From positions 1,054,001 to 1,118,000 of the forward strand of contig NC_003155.5 of the NCBI RefSeq assembly GCF_000009765.2: a DNA stretch of 64,000 nt, given 5' to 3'. The position numbers were made by a program, and so were the translations under genes. Numbering within the stretch: the first letter of the stretch is position 1; every line of letters starts with the position of its first letter. The notes below the pieces were generated by a model. That model had not been told where the DNA came from. It saw nothing but the letters and a program-made list of their open reading frames with translations, and did not search any database. The stretch is from Streptomyces avermitilis MA-4680 = NBRC 14893. GTDB taxonomy: Bacteria; Actinomycetota; Actinomycetes; Streptomycetales; Streptomycetaceae. Positions 1 to 7,120 of the stretch are shown here, in pieces.

Positions 1-266
1 CATTGACCGTTCATCTATACGTGTCCGCGGAGGGGACGGTGTCCCCGGGGCTCACCCCTCGCCCATGGGGACGATCGTCCGGCTGAAGCCCCATGGAGCA
101 CTCGCCGCGAGGCGATCGCTCTCCGCACGCCACCCCCTGACGGCCCCGGTCGGCCTCCCCCGACCGGCCGGGGCTCTCCACTTCCCGCGTCGCCCGCCCG
201 CCGACCCGCTCAATACGAGGCGTATGGCTGCCAGTACGTCATCGACTGCGTCACCGACAGGGCCCG

Positions 267-536
267 TTACCGCACGCTGTGGCCCTTGAGCCGTTCACGG
301 ACTGCGGCGGCCAGTTCCGCCTCGACGTCCTCGTCGCGGTCGAAGACCAGTGCCCCCTTGGTCGGGAAGTGCGCGAAGAGGGTCGTCGCCGATAGGTCGG
401 CCTCTTCGGCGATATCGCGGACGCTCACTCGTTCGAAGCCGTGCTCCAGGAAGAGCTCCGGGGCGGCGTCGGCAATGGTCCGCCTCATCGCGGCCTTCTT
501 GCGCTCACGACGGCCAACGGTCGGAGAGTCGGGCAT
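267..536 (-). CDS. TetR/AcrR-family regulator reduced to its DNA-binding domain
   Basis: The 89-residue product contains a full TetR N-terminal helix-turn-helix (roughly residues 10-60, with the run TIADAAPELFLEHGFERVSV and then TTLFAHFPTKGALV). A TAA stop follows soon after, where a normal regulator would have another 100-130 residues of ligand-binding domain. It is transcribed away from the FAD monooxygenase at 718, the usual layout for a repressor and its target. An in-frame ATG 12 bases upstream (548) is also possible; neither start has a strong ribosome site. I see only a weak hint of a helical C-terminal remnant on the same strand downstream of the stop. It may be a truncated pseudogene, or a protein that binds DNA but cannot sense a ligand. 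Confidence 0.7.
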   Translation of the reverse strand: MPDSPTVGRRERKKAAMRRTIADAAPELFLEHGFERVSVRDIAEEADLSATTLFAHFPTKGALVFDRDEDVEAELAAAVRERLKGHSVR

Positions 537-551
537 GGCATCACGCATTCC

Positions 552-604
552 GAAACTGGAGCGACACAGAAACTGTAACCGTTGCACTTATGGACTCGTT
601 TCTG
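552..604. promoter_or_regulatory. Candidate operator between the truncated TetR gene and the monooxygenase
   Basis: GAAACTG occurs twice in direct orientation (552-558 and 569-575). CAGAAAC (567-573) is matched by its inverse GTTTCTG (598-604). The elements lie in the divergent intergenic region, where a TetR operator would be expected. No binding evidence is available and the spacing is wider than in a classic TetR palindrome. Confidence 0.3.
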
Positions 605-717
605 CTTTGGTGGTCTCCACAGGGGTTGCCGCCCCATGGAGGTCGCGGGGGTCGCGGCATCGGCCGTCGCCGCGCCGTGGCGTCACCGGGACCCCCGACC
701 GACGAAAGGAATCCACC

Positions 718-1842
718 GTGGACTCTCCGACGCCCGCAAGTGCGCGGATCAGCATCATCGGTGCCGGCCCAGGAGGCCTCACGTGCGCGCGCATCCTGCA
801 GCAGCACGGCATTCCGGTGACGGTCTACGACCGCGATCCGGAGGCGAACTCCCGCAACCAGGGAGGCTCGCTCGACCTGCACGAGGAAGACGGCCAACTC
901 GCACTCCGTGAAGCGGGCCTGCTGGAGGAGTTCTTCGCGCTCGCCAGGCTCGAGGGCCAGGAAATGCGCCAGATGGACCCGGCGGGGCGCGTCCTTGACC
1001 ACCATCTGCCGGACGAGGGCGAGACGGTCAGCCCCGAGATCGACCGCGGACAGCTTCGCGATCTCCTGCTGCGCTCACTCGTCGCGGGGACGGTTCAGCG
1101 GGGGCGCACTCTCGAATCGGTGAGCGGACCGGCCGACGGGCCGCGAACGCTGACGTTCACCGACGGGACGGCCGTTGAGGCGGATCTTGTGATCGGTGCG
1201 GACGGTGCCTTCTCCCGCGTCCGCACTGCCGTGTCGTCGGCGACACCGCGCTACACCGGGGTCAGCTTCCTCGAGGCATGGTTCGACGACATGGAGCACG
1301 CGCACCCCGAGCTTTCCCAACTGGTCGGGAAAGGCAGTGCTCACATCGCCGACGGCGAGCGTGGCCTCTTCGCGCAGCGCAACAGCGGAGGCCACATGCG
1401 TGTCTACATCATGCAGCGCGTCCCCGTGGACTGGATCGCGGCGAACGGGCTTCGCCCCGAGGACACCGAGGGCATCCGCGGGCATCTGCTCAGCGAGTAC
1501 GCGGCCTGGTCACCGCAGATACTCCGGATGATCACTGACAACGACGGCGCCTACGTCGACCGTCCGCTCTTTGCCCTGCCGGTGCCGCACATATGGGAGC
1601 ACTCGCCCAGCGTGGCGCTCCTGGGAGACGCCGCACACCTCATGCCGCCGCTCGGCGTCGGCGTCAACCTCGCGATGCTCGACGCCAGCGAACTCGCGCT
1701 CGCACTCGTCCACTCCTCCACCATCGACGACGCTGTACACAGCTACGAGAAGTCGATGCTCCCGCGCTCGGCCGACATGGCCCAGAAGCTCGAAGGCGGC
1801 GCTGAGCATCTTCTGTCCGTGCCCGACTCCGACGAGATCTAG
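718..1842 (+). CDS. FAD-dependent monooxygenase, TetX-like
   Basis: A 374-residue flavin monooxygenase of the PF01494 type. It carries the Rossmann motif GAGPGG near the N-terminus, the second FAD motif GADGAFSRVR in the middle and the GD motif GDAAHLMPPLGVGVNLAM near the C-terminus. The stretch GGSLDLHEEDGQLALREAGL resembles the TetX/tetracycline-inactivating branch, whose members hydroxylate aromatic or polyketide substrates with NADPH and oxygen. The GTG start at 718 is chosen because GAAAGGA lies about 8 bases upstream and the FAD motif follows within 25 residues; the frame is open further upstream but that part looks non-coding. The divergent TetR fragment suggests regulation by xenobiotics. 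The true substrate cannot be told from sequence. Confidence 0.9.
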   Translation: MDSPTPASARISIIGAGPGGLTCARILQQHGIPVTVYDRDPEANSRNQGGSLDLHEEDGQLALREAGLLEEFFALARLEGQEMRQMDPAGRVLDHHLPDEGETVSPEIDRGQLRDLLLRSLVAGTVQRGRTLESVSGPADGPRTLTFTDGTAVEADLVIGADGAFSRVRTAVSSATPRYTGVSFLEAWFDDMEHAHPELSQLVGKGSAHIADGERGLFAQRNSGGHMRVYIMQRVPVDWIAANGLRPEDTEGIRGHLLSEYAAWSPQILRMITDNDGAYVDRPLFALPVPHIWEHSPSVALLGDAAHLMPPLGVGVNLAMLDASELALALVHSSTIDDAVHSYEKSMLPRSADMAQKLEGGAEHLLSVPDSDEI

Positions 1843-2027
1843 CTGTATTGACCACGAGCGTTGTTAACAGTGGGCGGCGGAGACGTGATCAAGGCTGGAG
1901 GCGCGTTATGGGCAAGGGGGAGCCAGCCGGAGCCGTGTGGTCGCCCACTGTCTCATCTGGTGGACACCGCTTCATCGCACGATCTCTCCTCGGAAGGTTC
2001 AACCTGCACGAGGGCGCCTGAGCGCGA

Positions 2028-2756
2028 TCAGGCATGCGGCGCGCCACCGTCCGCCGCCAGGCGCGTGAGCCACTCACGCAGCAGGCGCTGCTCGGCGTCG
2101 CTCAGGACATCGGCGTCGTCGGGGAGGGCGGCGCGCAGCGCGCGGGCCGCTGCGGCGGGACCGGACTCCGCGGTGGGGACTGTCGGCTCGGCGCGGGTGA
2201 CGGCCGCGACCATGGACTCGCGCAGGACGGTCAACAGCGCCGGATTGCGGCGGTCCGCAGGGGTGGAGTGCCAGGTGGTGACCGCCCCCTGGCCGGTGGC
2301 CTGGATGATCTGGGCGGCCAGCTCCTCGTCGACCCGCAGCCATCCCCCGGCCGCCAGCCGACGCACCCGCCCATGGAGGATCTCCAGGCCCGCGCGGTGT
2401 GCTGCGTCCGATCCCCGGCCGGTGGCCCTGTTCATCACCGCGAACAACTCGGGGCGACAGACCCCGAACTCGACCACCATGTCCCAGCCGCGGCGCAGCT
2501 CCTCCACCGGGTCCTGCGGAGCGGGGTCGAGCTGCGCGCGCTTTCTCTCCAGGAACTGCGCGTAGCCGTGCTCGGCGACGGCCTCAAGGAGCCCCTCCTT
2601 GTCGCCGAAGAGGCGGTAGATCGCCGGCGGCTGCATTCCGGCCGCGGCGGCGACCGCGCGGGTGCTCATCGCGTCAGGGCCACCGTTCTCCAGCAGCTCG
2701 ACGGCCGCCTCGACGATGCGGCGCCGAGGGGTGTCGGTGGAGTCGCGCGTAGCCAT
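2028..2756 (-). CDS. TetR/AcrR-family transcriptional regulator
   Basis: A 242-residue regulator of normal family length. The HTH lies at about residues 8-55 (RIVEAAVELLENGG, then AMSTRAVAAAAGMQPPAIYR), followed by an all-helical ligand-binding region. The start at 2756 is the ATG directly in front of the HTH; upstream in-frame codons extend into the intergenic region that holds the operator repeats. It is divergent from the NAD(P)-binding reductase at 2846 and most likely represses both itself and that gene. The inducer is unknown. Confidence 0.9.
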   Translation of the reverse strand: MATRDSTDTPRRRIVEAAVELLENGGPDAMSTRAVAAAAGMQPPAIYRLFGDKEGLLEAVAEHGYAQFLERKRAQLDPAPQDPVEELRRGWDMVVEFGVCRPELFAVMNRATGRGSDAAHRAGLEILHGRVRRLAAGGWLRVDEELAAQIIQATGQGAVTTWHSTPADRRNPALLTVLRESMVAAVTRAEPTVPTAESGPAAAARALRAALPDDADVLSDAEQRLLREWLTRLAADGGAPHA

Positions 2757-2780
2757 GAACCGATGGTACCGAAGATTTGG

Positions 2781-2826
2781 TTCCACCGGAATTTCCAGTG
2801 TTACCGTTGAAGCGATTCCAGCGGAA
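2781..2826. promoter_or_regulatory. Paired TTCC-N3-GGAA operator sites
   Basis: Two copies of TTCCACCGGAA / TTCCAGCGGAA (2781-2791 and 2816-2826), each a short perfect inverted repeat, lie 35 bp apart centre to centre in the 89-bp gap between the TetR gene and the reductase. The second copy ends 9 bases before the reductase ribosome site. This is the likely binding site of the TetR protein encoded alongside. Confidence 0.6.
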
Positions 2827-2845
2827 ATAGTGTCGGGAGAACCCA

Positions 2846-3706
2846 ATGATCATCGTGACCGGAGCCACCGGAAAGCTCGGCCGCCGCATCGTCGAGCGCC
2901 TCCTGGAGCGCGTCCCCGCCGACCGCGTCGGCGTCAGCGTCCGCGACCCCCGCAAGGCCCAGGACCTCGCCGACCGCGGCGTCCGCGTCCGGCAGGGGAG
3001 CTTCGACGACCCCGCCTCGCTCGTGCACGCCTTCGAGGGCGCCGAGCAACTGCTCCTCGTCTCCCTCGACCGCACGGGCCAGGAGTGCGTCAGCGGCCAC
3101 CGCGCCGCCATCGACGCCGCCGTGAAGGCCGGCGTCGGCCGCATCCTCTACACCAGCCAGATGGGCGCCGCCCACGACTCCCGGTTCCAGGCATGCCGCG
3201 ACCACGCCCAGACCGAGGACCTGCTGCGCGCCACCGGCCTGCCCTGGACCGCGCTGCGCAACGGCTTCTACGCCTCCAGCGCCCTGCAGTTCCTGGAGTC
3301 CGCCCGCCACACCGGCGACATCGCCCTTCCCGCCGACGGCCCCGTCGCCTGGACCGGCCACGACGACCTCGCCGAGGCCACCGCGGCGATCCTCGCCGAG
3401 GAGCACCGCTTCGAGGGGCCCACCCCGCCGCTCACCGGCCCGGCGGCGCTGGACTTCGACACCGTCGCCGAGATCGCGTCCCAGACCACCGGACGGCCCT
3501 TCACCCGCACCGTCGTCCCCGACGACGCCTTCCGCGAGCAGGTCCTGGCGCACGGCGCCCCGGCCCCGATCGGCAACCTGATGCTGAGCATCTTCGCCGC
3601 GGCGCGGAATGGCGAGTTCACCGCTGTCGACTCGACGCTGGCCGAGCTGATCGGGCGAGAGCCCGCCACCTTCCGCACCCAGCTGGAGCATGCCTGGGCC
3701 GAATAG
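2846..3706 (+). CDS. NmrA/QorB-like NAD(P)-binding oxidoreductase
   Basis: A 286-residue atypical short-chain dehydrogenase of the NmrA/TMR-like group. The N-terminus has the nucleotide-binding motif VTGATGKLGRRIVE, and the pattern of a TSQMG segment followed by ALRNGFY matches the quinone oxidoreductase QorB (YtfG) subgroup, which uses NADPH to reduce quinones and lacks a classical YxxxK catalytic pair. The start is well supported by GGGAGA five bases upstream. The gene is controlled by the divergent TetR through the TTCC-N3-GGAA repeats. A likely role is detoxification of quinones or related electrophiles; this is inference from family and context. Confidence 0.88.
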   Translation: MIIVTGATGKLGRRIVERLLERVPADRVGVSVRDPRKAQDLADRGVRVRQGSFDDPASLVHAFEGAEQLLLVSLDRTGQECVSGHRAAIDAAVKAGVGRILYTSQMGAAHDSRFQACRDHAQTEDLLRATGLPWTALRNGFYASSALQFLESARHTGDIALPADGPVAWTGHDDLAEATAAILAEEHRFEGPTPPLTGPAALDFDTVAEIASQTTGRPFTRTVVPDDAFREQVLAHGAPAPIGNLMLSIFAAARNGEFTAVDSTLAELIGREPATFRTQLEHAWAE

Positions 3707-3856
3707 ATCCAGTGGGGCGCGCAGACGGCCCCGGCCTGACTCGCCGCCCACAAAAGGCTCGCCCTCTATCGCCCGAGGACGTCGATCACCAGATCGGCGG
3801 CCTCGGGCACAAACTCAGACTCCGCATCAGATTCCGCACCATCCCAGAGGTTTCCC

Positions 3857-4840
3857 GTGCCCCACCCCCATGCCCGGCTGACCGTCCACGGCAGACGGCT
3901 CCTCGTCGACCGGGTCCGCGCTGGCAGGCCCATCGCCCACGTCGCCGAAGAAATGGGCATCTCCCGCACCACAGCCCACAAATGGGTCCGGCGCTGGCGA
4001 GCCGAAGGCGATCCGGGGTTGTATGACCGTTCCAGTCGACCCCTGACGACACCGCACCGAACCCCTGCCGATGTCGAGAATCGCATCTGCGAGCTACGAC
4101 GCGACCGCAAGCTCGGTCCTGCACGGATCGGCCCGGTCCTGGGCATACCCAGCTCGACGGTCCACCGTGTCCTGACCCACTACGGCCTGAACCGGTTGCG
4201 CTGGATGGACCGGCCCACCGGTCAGATCATCCGACGCTACGAACGATCACATCCCGGCGAACTGGTCGACGTCGACATCAAGAAGCTCGGCAACATTCCA
4301 GACGGCGGCGGACATCGGATCATGCCCCGCCAGCAGGCCGCGGGCAATCGGCAGGCCACAACTGACGTGCGTAGGGGCGGCAGTCCCGTGATCGGCTACA
4401 GCTTCGTTCACACAGCCGTCGACGATCACTCCCGGCTCGCGTACAGCGAGGTTCTGACCGACGAACGCAAAGAGACCGCGGCCTCCTTCTGGCAGCGCGC
4501 GAATACCTTCTTCGCCGAGCACGGCATCAGCGTCGAGCGCGTCCTCACCGACAACGGCTCCTGCTACAGATCCCGCCTGTTCGGCCAGACTCTCAGCGCC
4601 ACCGGCATCGTCCATAAGCGCACGCGCCCCTATCGCCCGCAGACGAACGGCAAGGTGGAGCGCCTAAATCGCACCCTGCTCGACGAATGGGCATACGTGC
4701 GCCCGTACTCCAGCAACGCCGAACGCACCGAAGCCCTGACGGACTTCCTCCACACCTACAACTACCACCGGTGCCACACCGCACTTGACGGCCAACCACC
4801 CATCAGCCGCGTCAACAATCCTGCGGGTCAATACATCTAG
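3857..4840 (+). CDS. IS481-family transposase
   Basis: A full-length 327-residue DDE transposase. It has an N-terminal HTH region (EEMGISRTTAHKWVRRWRAE), a second HTH near residues 85-110, and an rve integrase core with acidic residues in VDVDIKKLG (138/140), LTDNGS (D232) and GKVERLNRT (E268). GTG at 3857 follows a CAGAGG ribosome site. I could not find convincing terminal inverted repeats or a target-site duplication in the flanking 150-200 bases, so the element may have lost its ends or the ends are diverged. The transposase itself shows no frameshift and may be active. Confidence 0.93.
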   Translation: MPHPHARLTVHGRRLLVDRVRAGRPIAHVAEEMGISRTTAHKWVRRWRAEGDPGLYDRSSRPLTTPHRTPADVENRICELRRDRKLGPARIGPVLGIPSSTVHRVLTHYGLNRLRWMDRPTGQIIRRYERSHPGELVDVDIKKLGNIPDGGGHRIMPRQQAAGNRQATTDVRRGGSPVIGYSFVHTAVDDHSRLAYSEVLTDERKETAASFWQRANTFFAEHGISVERVLTDNGSCYRSRLFGQTLSATGIVHKRTRPYRPQTNGKVERLNRTLLDEWAYVRPYSSNAERTEALTDFLHTYNYHRCHTALDGQPPISRVNNPAGQYI

Positions 4841-5493
4841 CGGTTCGGTCAAGCCCAGTCCTGACGCGCGTCGCCCCCGGCTCAACGCCGGCTTCGTCGT
4901 CACGACGCTGGACTGCCGTCTTACGCCTGACCACCCCTATCCGACGCCCGTCGAGGACGTCATCGCGGCCGGGGAATACCTGGAGGTGCGCATGGACGTG
5001 GACGGCGAAGGAGCGCGAGGCCTACGCCAACGACCTCGACCACCGCTGCTTCCACGGCTGCTGCTCGATCGGCGACGACAACCTGTGGGGCGTCAACCCC
5101 CGCCGCAGGGGCACGGCCAACGCTCTCGCGGCACCCACATCGATCCACGCCGCCCGCCCCGATGGCGTCTCCCGCCACCCCGATGTCCTGGCCGCCCAAG
5201 ACGTCGTCCTGGAAGCCCGCAAGAACTTCGATCACCGGGCCACCCCGGTCCCACAACCCCTTCCACGACGGTCCCCGTCCGGCAGCACACCCGGCGATCA
5301 GAAACCCGACGGACCGTCACGGTCACCGCAGTGGACGGCCTCCCGGCTCAGGCTGGAGTGGGCGGCACCGGAACCGCGGACGCCGTCGGGTGCGCCGATG
5401 CCGGTCCCGCCCCAGGAGGCGCGGCGGCCCGCGAAAGCGCGTCATGCACGAGCCGCTCCCCGTCTGCCGACCGCCGTGCGGCAGGATGGGGCC
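4841..5493 (+). pseudogene. Possible remnant of a DUF1524-type HNH nuclease gene
   Basis: No intact gene is visible in this 650-bp stretch behind the transposase. One frame (from about 4996) reads TWTAKEREAYANDLDHR, which resembles the conserved block of Streptomyces secreted HNH nucleases of the DUF1524 type just before their Asn/Lys-rich C-terminus. The HNH histidine motif upstream and the SNRSKGD-like segment downstream are missing. The frame stays open into the MhuD-like gene but lacks a credible start. Treat it as a short, uncertain fragment next to an insertion sequence. Confidence 0.35.
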
Positions 5494-5823
5494 ATGAGCG
5501 TAGTCAAGATCAACGTACTGACCGTCCCCGCCGAGCAACGGGAGACGCTGGAGAAGCGCTTCGCCGCCCGTGCGCATGCCGTGGAGAGTTCCGACGGGTT
5601 CGAATGGTTCGAACTCCTCCGCCCCGTCGAAGGCACCGACGACTATCTCGTCTACACGCGGTGGCGCGACGAGGAGTCCTTCCAAGCCTGGATGGAGGGC
5701 CCCATGAAGGCGGCCCACCAAGGCGGCAACGCGGAGAGCGGCGAACGGCCCAAGCCGGCGGCGAGCGGCTCCACGCTGTGGTCCTTCGAGGTCGTGCAGC
5801 AGGCGGCACCGAAGAGCTCGTAG
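5494..5823 (+). CDS. Heme-degrading monooxygenase, MhuD/IsdG-like (ABM fold)
   Basis: A 109-residue single-domain protein of the antibiotic-biosynthesis-monooxygenase fold. It begins MSVVKINVLTVPA and resembles mycobacterial MhuD along most of its length (KRFAARAHAVESS, LLRPVEG, FQAWMEGP). The residues needed for heme breakdown in the MhuD/IsdG group, Asn7, Trp66 and His75, fall at exactly those numbers here. These enzymes bind heme non-canonically and release iron without a classical heme oxygenase. The start at 5494 is fixed by homology; the frame is open upstream but looks non-coding. No iron-uptake genes are adjacent, so it probably acts alone. Confidence 0.88.
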   Translation: MSVVKINVLTVPAEQRETLEKRFAARAHAVESSDGFEWFELLRPVEGTDDYLVYTRWRDEESFQAWMEGPMKAAHQGGNAESGERPKPAASGSTLWSFEVVQQAAPKSS

Positions 5824-6060
5824 ACAGGATGACGCGGGCGGTACAGCCATACCGGGCCGGTACCTGCTGGTACTTCTGCCTCACTGTCCTGCCCCGTCAG
5901 CGCTTCGCCCTGCATGCCCCGTCAGCGCCATGCCCTGCATCCCCCGTCGCACCACCGTCGCCGGGGGCATGCGGGCTTGGGCATGCGGGCTTGGTCTGCG
6001 ATGACCGCCGCGTCAGGAGCATCTGAGCACGTCGGCAACGAGTTCGAGTTTGGACATCAG

Positions 6061-6657
6061 CTAGACCGACTCACCGGGTGCCAGGTATCGGTAGCCGCTG
6101 TCGGTCTCCCCGGCGAGCCAGCCGTTGACGCTGCTGAGGCCGCGATCGTTGATCTGGGCGTCGTGGATCGGGAACGCCCGTTGCGGTTTGATCGTCTTCA
6201 CGAAGTGGATCGCCTCCGCCGTCTTCATCCACGATCCCTGGGCCGGGACCAGGAGCGTCTCGACCGGCTGCTCGGGGACGTGCAGTGAGTCACCGGGGTG
6301 GTAGATCGCCTCGTCGATGATGTAGCCGGGGTTCGCGCAGTCCGGTTGGCCGCCGTAGATGAACGCGTGACGCCCGCCAACCGCTCGTACGCGGAAGCCG
6401 GCGGCGGTGAACTCCGCATCGGAGGGCACCCCGGTGACTTCCAGCCGTGGAATGTTCGCTTCGGCCGGGGCGTAGACGGGCACGCCGAGCCCGGCCAGGC
6501 GCAGGACATCGATGTGATCGGCGTGTTCGTGGGTCACCAGCACGGCGTCCGCGCCGGTCAGGGCAGCCGGCTCGCTCCACATCCCGGGGTCGATGACCAG
6601 CACCCGGCCATCATGTTCGAGCCGTACACATGCGTGGGTGTATTTCGTGATCCGCAT
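6061..6657 (-). CDS. MBL-fold metallohydrolase (UlaG-like)
   Basis: A 198-residue metallo-beta-lactamase-fold protein. The metal-binding motif THEHADHID is intact near residue 45, and further metal ligands are likely in GGRHAF, YHPGDS and IHDAQI. The absence of extra domains and the beginning MRITKYTHACVRLEHDG fit the UlaG-like / YcbK-type small hydrolases found throughout actinomycetes. The start at 6657 is chosen at the first methionine of the conserved fold; the open frame upstream has no family similarity. The substrate is unknown. Confidence 0.9.
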   Translation of the reverse strand: MRITKYTHACVRLEHDGRVLVIDPGMWSEPAALTGADAVLVTHEHADHIDVLRLAGLGVPVYAPAEANIPRLEVTGVPSDAEFTAAGFRVRAVGGRHAFIYGGQPDCANPGYIIDEAIYHPGDSLHVPEQPVETLLVPAQGSWMKTAEAIHFVKTIKPQRAFPIHDAQINDRGLSSVNGWLAGETDSGYRYLAPGESV

Positions 6658-7120
6658 GGCGTCCCAACGTACGCCGGCCGCACCACCCCGCGCCCGCTGA
6701 TCCCAGGCTGAACAACTGCCCCCTTGACCGCGCGGGCCCTGACAGAGCCGATCGCACACCGGGTCCAGTCGAGTTCGCCGTCGGCTTCCCACTCCATCCC
6801 CGTGTCGCCGTCGTCCACCGCCCCGCGGACGCACCGGCGACGACGGCGTTACCCGCTGAGTCAGCTCCCGTAGACCGTCGGGCACCACGCGCTCAACATC
6901 TGCCAGAGAGTCCCGGCAGTGACCGCGTGGAAGCAGCGGGGCGAGATGCCGGACCTGAACGCGACGCCGGTCCAGGCGGACCGTGCGGGAACTCTTGACA
7001 GGGGCCGGACGAGACTGGAGCCTTTGGCAACGTTGTCATCTCATCGAGCACAGAGGTCACTTGCTCCCCACTGGGGCTGTCTGGATTCCTCTGGGGCCAT
7101 CTGGATTGGACCCACCGCAC
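6658..7120. other. Intergenic region without a recognisable gene
   Basis: This 460-bp gap separates two divergent genes (the MBL hydrolase and the GH2 protein). Short open frames occur on both strands, but none has a ribosome site, family-like sequence or start. It should hold both promoters; I could not assign clear -10/-35 elements. Confidence 0.5.

Noticed and set aside
286..717. N-terminal extension of the FAD monooxygenase
   Set aside because: It would overlap the TetR gene and has a Ser/Arg-rich composition; the FAD-binding strand begins right after the GTG at 718.
3707..4960. Terminal inverted repeats of the IS481 element
   Set aside because: I compared both flanks for inverted matches and found only short similarities (e.g. 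GAGGACGTC near 3776 and 4955, which are direct rather than inverted), so no element borders are claimed.
5967..5994. Tandem 14-bp repeat GCATGCGGGCTTGG
   Set aside because: Real but only two copies and no gene or promoter association, so not listed as a feature.
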